A stretch of DNA of 64,000 bases from contig NZ_RAPN01000001.1 of assembly GCF_003610535.1 (NCBI RefSeq), positions 1,909,320 through 1,973,319 of the forward strand, in the 5' to 3' direction. This document shows, piece by piece, positions 7,829 through 16,700 of the stretch. The notes beneath the pieces are model-generated. The model was not told the origin of the DNA and ran no database searches. It was given only the letters and a program-made list of their open reading frames with translations. This DNA is from Mangrovibacterium diazotrophicum (GTDB lineage: Bacteria > Bacteroidota > Bacteroidia > Bacteroidales > Prolixibacteraceae). Position 1 is the first letter of the stretch, and every line of letters begins with the position of its first letter. The translations under genes and the position numbers were made by a program.

Positions 7829-8290
7829 TTAATCAAAATATTCAAATAAGTAATCGCCGTTATATTGAACATCGTTTTTCTGCAGAATTTCCAAATACTC
7901 CTCTCTGAACGATTTCTTTTTGTGATGCTGTTCCTGGCTCAACACATATTTCACCACCGCATCTATTTGTGAGTGTGAATGTGTAAAAGCCCCATACCAT
8001 TTTTGCCATTCAAATTTACTGTTGGATAAGTTGTTTTGTTTTATCCAGGCGTTACTCGATGTTTTGATATTTTCTACTAAATCGGGGATGAGTTGGGTTA
8101 AATTATAGCCGATAAAAATATGAATGTGATCGGGCATGGAGCCAATTGCCAGTAATTTATGATTGTTGTTTTGTATAATTCCCGTAATGTATTTTTCCAG
8201 TTCATTAGCCCAGAGCCTGCTGATCAAAGCATCGCGGTTTTTGGGTGAGAATACCAGATGAAAATAGGCTTGTGAATAGGTATTTGCCAT
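7829..8290 (-). CDS. IS200/IS605-like Y1 (HUH) transposase, candidate RAYT 1
   Basis: A 153-residue single-strand DNA transposase. The metal-binding HUH motif is DHIHIF (His55, His57), and the probable nucleophile is Tyr115 in VVKYVLSQEQHH. There is no accompanying TnpB. The gene is intact. Palindromes of the GGTGCGCTGCACC family flank it on both sides, which is the hallmark of REP-associated tyrosine transposases, where the enzyme acts on dispersed palindromes rather than on IS ends. It has the same length as the second copy at 18444-18905, with the catalytic residues at the same positions, but that copy is linked to a different palindrome family. Confidence 0.9.
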   Translation of the reverse strand: MANTYSQAYFHLVFSPKNRDALISRLWANELEKYITGIIQNNNHKLLAIGSMPDHIHIFIGYNLTQLIPDLVENIKTSSNAWIKQNNLSNSKFEWQKWYGAFTHSHSQIDAVVKYVLSQEQHHKKKSFREEYLEILQKNDVQYNGDYLFEYFD

Positions 8291-8305
8291 CGGAAAACGG
8301 TTTAA

Positions 8306-8640
8306 AAGGTCGCGGTGCGCTGCACCTAATTTTTGTTTGTACTACATAAAGCTACAAATTTTACCGGTGCGCTGCACCTTTGCGACTTCCTGATTTACAA
8401 CCTGCAAATGTATCGATGCGACGTACCCGTGTTTGTCTTAGTGATATTTAATCCATAAATGTTATCGGTGCGCTGCACCTCTGCTCCGCGTCGCACTCTA
8501 AAACCCTACAAATAGATCGGTGCGCTACACCTTGTGAATATGCGTTTCTCCTAAAAGCCGGATCATTTTTAGTAGCAGAGCTGCGAAATACTTGTAGCCA
8601 CAAATGCGAATAGAGAAATGAAGGTGCAGCGCACCGAAAC
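8306..8640. repeat. Periodic palindrome array upstream of transposase 1
   Basis: GGTGCGCTGCACC or close variants occur at 8314, 8366, 8415 (diverged), 8467, 8519 (one change), and in inverted orientation at 8623, with a related GCAG-AG-CTGC palindrome at 8575. Start-to-start distances are 52, 49, 52, 52, 56 and 48 bases. In the direct units the palindrome is preceded by a box like CTACAAAT-N-TATC, and about 22-25 variable bases lie between units. The last two units are head-to-head with the others. It fits REP units mobilised by the adjacent Y1 transposase. Confidence 0.85.
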
Positions 8641-8730
8641 CTCAATACAAAATCCCCTAGGCCTTGGTTACCACACGATTCAGTCGAGCGGTGGCTTTCA
8701 TTAAAGTTCAGATGAAGCGCAGGAGAATTG

Positions 8731-9843
8731 TTAGTTAAATAATTCATCCAGCATATCGTAAAATTCTTGGTCCTCTCCGCTACTTTTCAATACGATGTTC
8801 CCTTCCCTATCAATTATAAATTTTGTCGGATAATTGGTAATGCCGTAATTTTCAGTGATTACTTTATTCGCAGCAAAGAGATTTGTCCAGTTCAGTTCAT
8901 ATTTTACAACTGCATTTTTCCAAAGCTCTTCATGATCCTGACAATCTATTCCGATGAATTCAACTCGATCTTTATATTTTGAATAATACTCTTTTAATTT
9001 TGGAAATCCTCCCACACAAGAGCCACACCATGTACCCCAGAAATCCAGAACCACATATTTCCCTTTGTAATCAGATAGCGAATGAATTTTACCTGTTGTA
9101 TCAGGAAGGGAAAACGATGGGGCAGGTAAATCTTTTTTAGACGCAGTCAGTGCATTTGAAACATGAGCACCAAAAATTGAGTTTTTAACTGTTGGCGTGA
9201 ATCTATTGTAATATTTCTCAATCGTATCATTAGGAAACTTAGCGAGTAAATCTGCAGAGTATTCCCAATCCGAATGTTTGGCTATTATTTGTAAATCAAT
9301 ACTGTCTAATTGATCGTTAACGGATTGTAGTTCTTTATCTAATTCCGCAATCTTATTGCTTCCTTCAGGTTCCTTTTCCTTTTGAATCGTTAATTGGTTA
9401 AATCTTTCGGAATACGGAAATTTTGCTTCTTTTACTTGATTCATTTGCCGACCAATATCGTTTCCTGTGATGCTACATTTGATTCCATAATCGGCAAATG
9501 AAGCGGAAACCACTATGTCCTCAACGGGTTTTATAAAGAATCGGATATCCCTGTTTTGAAGTTCTTGTTTACTACTTTTTTCTGAACCGAAAAAAGCATT
9601 AAACGAATCGCTACTAATTATAACCAAGTGCCACATGTTAACACCATAATTCAGTGTATAGTTAAATTTCCCATCCGTGCACGAGGTGGTGTCAAAAATT
9701 GGTTTTGCCCCTTCTTTTAATGGTAAAGCAAGGATATGTATTGTAGCATTGTCAATTCCATCAATTGTTCCTTCAATATGTGACTTTTGAGCAAATGCAA
9801 TAAGGGATAAAGAAATTAGAAATAAGGTAAGCTTTAGTTTCAT
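8731..9843 (-). CDS. TlpA-like thiol-disulfide oxidoreductase with N-terminal DUF4369-like domain
   Basis: A 370-residue secreted protein. I start it at ATG 9843, where a clean signal peptide begins (MKLKLTLFLISLSLIAFAQ); the 25 residues encoded upstream, to 9918, look non-coding. The N-terminal half resembles the DUF4369 beta domain of Bacteroidota TlpA proteins, followed by a charged helical linker (about residues 165-200). The C-terminal thioredoxin domain (about 230-370) has the redox motif WGTWCGSC and the cis-proline segment GITNYPTKF. Such proteins reduce or isomerise periplasmic disulfides or act in cytochrome maturation. It stands alone on its strand. Confidence 0.88.
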   Translation of the reverse strand: MKLKLTLFLISLSLIAFAQKSHIEGTIDGIDNATIHILALPLKEGAKPIFDTTSCTDGKFNYTLNYGVNMWHLVIISSDSFNAFFGSEKSSKQELQNRDIRFFIKPVEDIVVSASFADYGIKCSITGNDIGRQMNQVKEAKFPYSERFNQLTIQKEKEPEGSNKIAELDKELQSVNDQLDSIDLQIIAKHSDWEYSADLLAKFPNDTIEKYYNRFTPTVKNSIFGAHVSNALTASKKDLPAPSFSLPDTTGKIHSLSDYKGKYVVLDFWGTWCGSCVGGFPKLKEYYSKYKDRVEFIGIDCQDHEELWKNAVVKYELNWTNLFAANKVITENYGITNYPTKFIIDREGNIVLKSSGEDQEFYDMLDELFN

Positions 9844-10354
9844 TGTTGTAGTTGTAGTGTAGTTTATATAACCAAATAAATATCTCCAGCTATTAACGGG
9901 AACTATTTCGTCACCCAATTTACCATTTATATTTTACAAAACATCGATGAGGTAAGCTGCCGTTTAGCGCAGTGCTATTTCATGATTAGCCATGTGAGGA
10001 ATTGCCCAGACAATCAGAATTCGAAATAGCCTAAAAAATCGTTTTTTACGTTTGAAGACCAACGTGAGTGCTTCCTTTTTCGACACAAATTATATTCATA
10101 ATAAAAATCTAATAAGATAACACTTAGGCGAAAACAGTCCCCTTTTTCTCGTTTTCTACATCAAAAAGCATATTTTCGCGAGTGCTTTTCACCTTCCTCA
10201 TCAACAAAACAAATCTCTATAACACTCAGTATCACTGTCAATTTAAAATTTCATTTAATTTTTTTGATATCTTTTAACAGCGAACGAATTTAATTCATGC
10301 TTAAACTTGTTGACCGTATTGAGACGTCTAACCAAAATTCATGGAGGAAATTTT
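9844..10354. other. Divergent intergenic region
   Basis: This 511-base AT-rich stretch separates the TlpA-like gene (minus) from the NEW3 gene (plus) and must hold both promoters, but I could not pick out convincing Bacteroidota promoter elements. It contains no credible ORF, tRNA or repeat. A T-rich tract at 10247-10275 precedes the NEW3 gene. Confidence 0.5.
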
Positions 10355-11506
10355 ATGTCAATACGGAAAACCTTTTCTCGTTTATTTCTCTTTGCCCTGC
10401 TGGGCGTAGTCGCAGCAAACTCGAATGCTGCCGACGAAAAAACATCTGTCACACTTTACACGCCGTACACCCAGATTTCGGTTCCCCCCGGCCAATCGAT
10501 CAAGTATACGATTGAGCTGATCAACAACACGCCCAACGTGCTGGATGACAACATCCGGATTACCGGCTTGCCGCGGAGTTGGGACTACAGTTTGAAATCG
10601 GGGAACTACAACATCGAGCAACTGGCGGTGCTACCCGGTGACAAGAAGACCTTTACACTCGACGTTCAGGTTCCGCTGAAAGTCAACAAAGGCAACTATC
10701 ATTTCACTGTTTCGGCCGGAGCTGACAACCAGCTTCCACTGACGGTGACTGTTTCCAAACAAGGTACGTTCAAAACGGAATTTACCACCGACCAGGCTAA
10801 CATGTCGGGGCATTCCAACTCGTCGTTTACCTTCAAGGCAAACCTCAACAACAGTACCGACGACAAACAGGTTTATGCGCTCGAAGCACACTCGCCACGT
10901 GGTTGGGACGTGACTTTTAAAGCCAACTACAAGGAAGTTGCCTCGGTAAATGTTGACGAAAACAGCACCAAGGATGTGACCATCGAGATTAAGCCGCCGG
11001 CAGAAGTTGAAGCCGGCAGGTACAAAATTCCGGTGACTGCAGCTACAAACGGCATGACTTCGCAGCTGAACCTGGAAGTAGTGATTACCGGATCGTACGG
11101 TATGGAAATGAGCACACCAACAGGCTTGCTGAGTACCAAAGTTACCGCCGGCGATGAGCGCACGCTCGACTTAGTGATCCGCAACACGGGAACGGCGCCG
11201 CTGGAAGACATTAAACTAAGCTCGGCCAAGCCGTCGGACTGGGATGTTTCGTTTGATCCGAATGCCGTGATCCGCATTGAGCCCGGTCAAAAAATGACCG
11301 TTCATGCCAAAGTCAAAGCTTCGAAAAATGCCATTGCCGGCGACTATGTTGCCAAAATTACGGCAAAAACACCCGAAGCAACTTCCAATGCTGAGTTCCG
11401 CATTTCGGTTCGCACCCCCACTATCCTGGGAGGCATGGGCATCCTTGTGATTATGCTCGCCCTCGGAAGTGTGACCTTTTTGTTTCGCAAATACGGAAGG
11501 AGGTAA
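10355..11506 (+). CDS. Secreted NEW3-domain protein with C-terminal membrane anchor
   Basis: A 383-residue protein started at ATG 10355, 8 bases after a GGAGG motif, rather than the ORF limit at 10307. A signal peptide spans about residues 1-26 (ALLGVVAANSNA). Repeated Ig-like beta domains of the NPCBM-associated NEW3 type follow (about 35-130, 140-240 and 260-350), with patterns such as LPGDKKTFTLDV and IEPGQKMTVHAKVKAS. A C-terminal helix (about 355-377) and RKYGRR tail anchor it. The next two genes encode an ABC ATPase and an ABC-2 permease, so it is probably the extracytoplasmic partner of that transporter. Confidence 0.85.
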   Translation: MSIRKTFSRLFLFALLGVVAANSNAADEKTSVTLYTPYTQISVPPGQSIKYTIELINNTPNVLDDNIRITGLPRSWDYSLKSGNYNIEQLAVLPGDKKTFTLDVQVPLKVNKGNYHFTVSAGADNQLPLTVTVSKQGTFKTEFTTDQANMSGHSNSSFTFKANLNNSTDDKQVYALEAHSPRGWDVTFKANYKEVASVNVDENSTKDVTIEIKPPAEVEAGRYKIPVTAATNGMTSQLNLEVVITGSYGMEMSTPTGLLSTKVTAGDERTLDLVIRNTGTAPLEDIKLSSAKPSDWDVSFDPNAVIRIEPGQKMTVHAKVKASKNAIAGDYVAKITAKTPEATSNAEFRISVRTPTILGGMGILVIMLALGSVTFLFRKYGRR

Positions 11507-11509
11507 GTT

Positions 11510-12466
11510 GTGAGTGAGTCAATTATTGAGCTCGTCGGTCTGACCAAAAAATACGGATCGTTCACAGCCGTTGACCAACTCAACCTGGAGATCCGTAAAG
11601 GGGAAGTTTTTGGTTTGCTCGGTCCCAATGGTGCCGGTAAATCAACCACCATCCTGATGATGCTGGGATTGACTGAACCCACTTCAGGCACGGTACGCGT
11701 GTGCCAGACCAACTCGACCGAAAATCCGATTGAGGTCAAACGGAGAGTCGGTTACCTGCCCGAAGATGTGGGTTTCTACCAGGATCGCACTGGCTGGGAA
11801 AACCTGATGTTCATTGCCCAGCTAAACGGCTTGTCGCCCAAAGAATCGGCCGACCGGGCCGAACAATTGCTGAAACGTGTCGGGCTGCTGGAGCAGGCCA
11901 ACAAGAAAACCGGTGCCTACTCTCGCGGGATGCGTCAACGCCTGGGACTGGCCGAGGTGCTGATCAAAAATCCGGAAGTGATTATCCTCGACGAACCCAC
12001 CTCGGGCATCGACCCCAAAGGAATCCAGGAGTTCCTCGAGCTGATCGTTCAGCTGAGTAAAGAGGAAGGCATTACGGTGCTGTTCTCCTCGCACAACCTG
12101 CATCAGGTGCAGCAAGTATGTGACCGCGTGGGCATTTTTGTTCGCGGAAAGCTGATTGCCGAGGGACATATTCATGAGTTATCGCGACAGCTGTTCGAAA
12201 ATGAACCGTACACCATTCATGCTGAAATTGCTCCAACCGAAGCAGTTAAAAGCAAGGCTTTGACCGAGAAGCTGCAACAGCTGGAAGGTGTTCTCACCCT
12301 GCAACAGAACGGGGCCAAAATGCAGTTGGGCTGCTCGGCCGACATTTCTGAAAATATTGCCCGAACCATCGTTGAAAGCGGAGCCGGATTGCGGTCGCTG
12401 CACCAACGCGAACACGGGCTCGACGATATTTATAACCGCTATTTCCAGGGAGGTGCCTATGCGTAA
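11510..12466 (+). CDS. ABC transporter ATP-binding protein (ABC-2 type exporter)
   Basis: A 318-residue subunit starting at GTG 11510, behind a perfect AAGGAGGT Shine-Dalgarno motif. It has Walker A GPNGAGKST (residues 38-46), the signature SRGMRQRLGLAEVL (about 136-149) and Walker B VIILDEPTSGIDP (about 157-169). A C-terminal extension of about 90 residues is typical of the DrrA/NatA/CcmA-like group that drives ABC-2 permeases. Its last 8 bases overlap the permease start, which indicates translational coupling. Confidence 0.93.
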   Translation: MSESIIELVGLTKKYGSFTAVDQLNLEIRKGEVFGLLGPNGAGKSTTILMMLGLTEPTSGTVRVCQTNSTENPIEVKRRVGYLPEDVGFYQDRTGWENLMFIAQLNGLSPKESADRAEQLLKRVGLLEQANKKTGAYSRGMRQRLGLAEVLIKNPEVIILDEPTSGIDPKGIQEFLELIVQLSKEEGITVLFSSHNLHQVQQVCDRVGIFVRGKLIAEGHIHELSRQLFENEPYTIHAEIAPTEAVKSKALTEKLQQLEGVLTLQQNGAKMQLGCSADISENIARTIVESGAGLRSLHQREHGLDDIYNRYFQGGAYA

Positions 12467-13487
12467 CATCAACCTTGCGATTGATTTGAAAAGCGTTACT
12501 GAACCAACAAAAACCCGGCAGCGAAAACTCAGCACCAAGCCCATTCACCCGTTTCGGGTACTGGTGCAAAAGGAAGTTTCGGACCAGGTTCGAAGCTGGA
12601 AGTTTGTTATCTTACTTGCTATTATTGCACTCACCTGTCTGGGATCGTTGTACACCTCACTAAGCAACATCGGGCATGCCATTAAGCCCAATGATCCGGA
12701 TGCTGAATTCCTTTTTTTGAAACTCTTCACGCTGACTGACGGCTCGTTGCCATCGTACACGGTGTTCATCAGTTTCCTGGGGCCGTTGCTGGGTATCAGC
12801 CTGGGCTTCGATGCCATTAACTCGGAACGCAACCGGGGTACACTGAGTCGGGTGATGGCCCAGCCCATCCACCGCGACTACCTGATCAATGCCAAGTTCA
12901 TGGCATCATTGATTGTTATCAGCGTGTTGTTTTTCGCACTGGGATTCCTGGTCATGGGACTTGGGATGACCATCATCGGCATTCAGCCCACTGCGGAAGA
13001 ATTCTGGCGAATCGTTTTCTTCATTGTGTTGAGCATTTTTTATGTGGCTTTCTGGCTCAACCTGTCTATTTTCTTTTCCGTCAGGTTTAAGCAGGCTGCT
13101 ACATCGGCGCTGGCCGGTATTGCCGTTTGGCTGTTCTTCAGTGTCTTCTTTGTCATGATCATTAACCTGATCAACAAGGCAAGCATGCCGTCGCCTTACG
13201 CAGCACCAGCTTTCATTATGGGGCATGAGCACCTGATGTTGAACCTGACACGCATCTCGCCAAGCACTTTGTTTAGCGAAGCAACGTCAACCATGCTGAT
13301 GCCATCGGTACGCAGCCTTGGCCCGTTAACCGTGCAACAAGTGCAGGGAGCCATACCAAGCCCGCTGCCACTGGGGCAGAGTTTACTATTGGTATGGCCA
13401 CAGGTTACCGGCCTCATTGCTGCAACTGTTGTGTGTTTTGCCCTCAGTTACGTCAGCTTTATGCGCCGCGAAATTCGCTCTCGTTAG
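12459..13487 (+). CDS. ABC-2 type transporter permease
   Basis: A 342-residue membrane protein. The start ATG 12459 lies inside the end of the ATPase gene and has a GGGAGGT motif in front; the longer open frame to 12288 overlaps ATPase coding sequence and is discarded. There are six to seven hydrophobic segments, beginning at about residues 48-68, with the typical ABC-2 cytoplasmic SERNRGTLSRVMAQPIHR region near 120-137. With the NEW3 protein and the ATPase it forms a three-gene transporter. The substrate is unknown. Confidence 0.9.
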   Translation: MRNINLAIDLKSVTEPTKTRQRKLSTKPIHPFRVLVQKEVSDQVRSWKFVILLAIIALTCLGSLYTSLSNIGHAIKPNDPDAEFLFLKLFTLTDGSLPSYTVFISFLGPLLGISLGFDAINSERNRGTLSRVMAQPIHRDYLINAKFMASLIVISVLFFALGFLVMGLGMTIIGIQPTAEEFWRIVFFIVLSIFYVAFWLNLSIFFSVRFKQAATSALAGIAVWLFFSVFFVMIINLINKASMPSPYAAPAFIMGHEHLMLNLTRISPSTLFSEATSTMLMPSVRSLGPLTVQQVQGAIPSPLPLGQSLLLVWPQVTGLIAATVVCFALSYVSFMRREIRSR

Positions 13488-13514
13488 TTGTCCATACATA
13501 TCCCTTTCATTCCT

Positions 13515-13545
13515 AAAGCCGGTCTGTTGAGATCGGCTTTTTCAT
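13515..13545 (+). terminator. Rho-independent terminator of the NEW3-ABC operon
   Basis: AAAGCCGGTC at 13515-13524 pairs with GATCGGCTTT at 13531-13540 (one G-U pair), with a 6-base loop and a T-rich tail. It lies 28 bases after the permease stop. Confidence 0.85.
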
Positions 13546-13762
13546 TTTCTGCGGTCGCCATTTTCAGAATGGGAAGAAAAGCTATCGAGGGCGTTCACCT
13601 GTAAAAAGACTGTTTCCCTGAGTTTTTCACTCAGCTGCGAACTTGTACGAAAACAAATTTTCCTAAAACAACATTAAATCCAGAAAACTTCATCAACCCC
13701 TATTAAACATTTTGTAAATTTAGAAGTCTAAAAACCTCGAACGACTACTAAAGCTACTACTC

Positions 13763-16700
13763 ATGCAATCAAAACTTAAACTGGTTTTGCTCTTCATCGT
13801 CATCAGCGTATGCAAAGCCTACCCACAGAACAATTTCCCACAACAAGCAGTGAGCCAACTCAACCGGTATATTCTGGGCAATATTCAGGAGAAGCTTTAT
13901 GTCCAGACCAACTCAAACCAATATCTTCCGGGTGATACGGTTTGGTTGAAGCCCAGCCTGGTAAATGCGATTAACCACAAACCAGTTGGTATCGAATACC
14001 TGTTTTATGTTGATCTGATTTCACCCGACAACAAACTTGTCGCTCACCAGCTTCTCACGCTGGAAAACGGTTTTTCCCAGGGGGCACTTATCCTCGATCA
14101 AAAGCTTGCAGCCGGCAAGTACAAACTGCTGGCCTACACGAACTATATGCGGAATTTTGACGCCGACTTTCTCTTCCAAAAAACAATTACGGTGTTATCC
14201 AATGCCAACGATCAAACAGAATGGGAGTTCAGCTCCAAAATCAAAGCAACGGAAAACGGCGACTCCGTTTATGTGAAGATGTACGCTAAAACCCGCAACG
14301 GGCGCGAGCTCAATGAATCGATTAACGTTTACCTGCAATTGGCCCGCGGGACGATTCTGGGTGGCAGTTGCCCGCTTATCAACAATGCCGGAAGCTTTCA
14401 CTTTTTTGTTCCGGATTCATTGAGACTTCCCGTTGCACTGCTATCGGTAAAGCCGAAAAGAGCGACAACTGCTTCTGAGAAATATCGCATCAGCTTGTCG
14501 GTTCAACAGCCCGATCTTCAGTTCCTGCCGGAGGGTGGCAACCTGGTTCCGGATCAGGAAAACCGAGTCGCATTCAGATGCGTTGATTCTGATGGTAATC
14601 CACTAAATGTAGAAGGTGCGATAATAAAGAATGATGGAACAACTGTCTGCTCGTTTGCCACCGAATACGAAGGCACAGGTAGTTTGAACTTGCCCCCAAA
14701 AGCCGGACAAACATATTCAGCCCTGATTACCTACCGGGACTCAGTTTTCAGCTACAACTTGCCCGAGATATACGAGAATGCTTACAGTTTGCAATTAATC
14801 GAACAGGATGCAGACAGCGTCCATTTTGCCATGCTAAAAAGCGGCGATACCACGCCCAACTTCCTGTTACTGGGGCACTGCCGCGGCAATACCAAATACA
14901 TGGGAACCGGTGTTTTGGAAAGCCCGCGAACCGAAATCACTGTTCCAACCAAAGACTTCCCCGAGGGCATTCTGACTTTCACCCTTTTTGTCAACCGCAT
15001 TCCTTTGGCCGAACGACTGGTTTACCTGGACAAAGACGAGGAAATCCGCTTCAAATTGATGAAATCGTTGACAGCAGATTCCAATGCAACTTCCAATTAC
15101 AGGCTTCAGGCTTCCCGCAAAGACGGTAGCCCGGTCAATGGTAACTTTTCAGTTGTTGGCTGGAACAGTAAACTCGAAAACTCGCTGGACAGCCTGGAAA
15201 ATATCCACAACTACCTCCAGCTTTCATCCGACTTGCAAGGTGAAGTTTTGAGCAATACGGAGGTCTTCAATTCAACCAATCCAAACAGAAACCACCTACG
15301 CGACCTGATGCTGATGACCTACGGTTGGCGTCGGTTTAACTGGGTAGATATTATGAGGTTTGGGAACGAACAACTCGCCTATCAACCTGAAAAAGAGCTT
15401 TACATGCAAGGGACGATATACCGCGCACTGAGCGGGAAACCTGTTCCCGAAAATTTTGAAATATCAATTGTACTTCAACAGAAAAACTCTGTGCATATTG
15501 ACAAAACCGCTACAGATTCAAACGGTCGATTTCGTTTCACAATTCCCGCTTTTGCTGATTCGGCTAATTTGACTTTTCAAACTAAAAATAAGAAAGAAAA
15601 ACCCAAGGACTACCTTGTTGATTTAGAAACAAACCTCGAACAATTCCACATCAATTCCATCAATTTCGATAAAGTAACCAAGATCTATTCGGCCCCATTA
15701 GTATCCAACCGCGCTTCCGTGTCAAAGGTAGAAGAACTCAGTAACGCCGCCAAAGAAGCTAATGCAGCCGATTTAATTGCCGAGATTCATCCGCCCCGAA
15801 AGGATAACTATTACTATCCCGGAAAGGACACCTTTCTGATTGAAGAAGTGGAAGCCCGGTCAAACTATATCAACAAAAGAGATTCTCTAATCGATCTAAT
15901 TGGTCAATCCGACGCTGCCATTGAATCGACGCAGCTTCGCCAGATCATCGAAGAACGCCCCTGGTATTCCAATATTTGGGATTTGCTGGACGATCAGATT
16001 CCCGGCCTTAAAATCGAGCAAAACTTATTTGACCCAGCAGGAATCAAGGAAGGTTTCTTTGTCGAAGGCATTCAATACAATCTTGTATTTTCAATTGATC
16101 CTTCAAGAAGCATTTACTTCAGGGTACCTGATAATCCTTCTGGTTACTTGTATATTTTCGTTGACCATGACCTGGTCAATGACTCGCGGATTCCGAAGTA
16201 TACTTACCTGGAGAACATGGATCCGGGCGAAATTGAATCCATCGATTTCATAGCCCGTCCAAAATACTACGATGCGAGCCTCAATTCCAGCAAATCAACA
16301 ACCGATATCATCGGAAACATATTGCGGGAAAATATCGGGGAAGAAATCGATAACCATCTTTCAACCGATGTATCAACACTCATCTTTGATTTGACACGAA
16401 AGCTCGACGACCGTATTGCCTTTCCGCCCTCCTTCCTTTTTATCCGGACGAAGTCGAAATCCGGCCTCATTTACGACCGTGCCAAAGGGCTGCAATCGCT
16501 TTTCCTCACCGGAATTTCACCTCAACGGGAATTCTACGTCCCCAAGTACAGAGCTTCCGCTAGCAATCCGGCTAACCAATTCCGAAAAACAGCTCTTTGG
16601 GAACCTGAAATCGTAACCGACACAGCAGGATTCGCTACAATCTCCATCCCTACAGGAGTAATTAATTCAAATACCATCCTGCAAATTCAGGGTATTTCGG

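Noticed and set aside
8306-8640. Regular repeats with variable spacers resembling a CRISPR array
   Set aside because: The repeats are short, diverged palindromes in both orientations, spacers are only about 22-25 bases, no cas gene is near, and an intact Y1 transposase lies beside them.
8448-8747. A 99-codon minus-strand ORF
   Set aside because: It runs through the palindrome array and overlaps the end of the TlpA-like gene; its peptide is cysteine/arginine-rich without family likeness.
9844-9918. N-terminal extension of the TlpA-like protein
   Set aside because: The extension precedes a perfect signal peptide and has a threonine run and no export features.
10033-10047. A6-TCG-T6 hairpin as a terminator
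   Set aside because: An all A-T stem of six pairs is too weak, and no gene ends beside it.
12288-12458. N-terminal extension of the ABC-2 permease
   Set aside because: It lies inside the ATPase gene in another frame; ATG 12459 has a good ribosome-binding motif.
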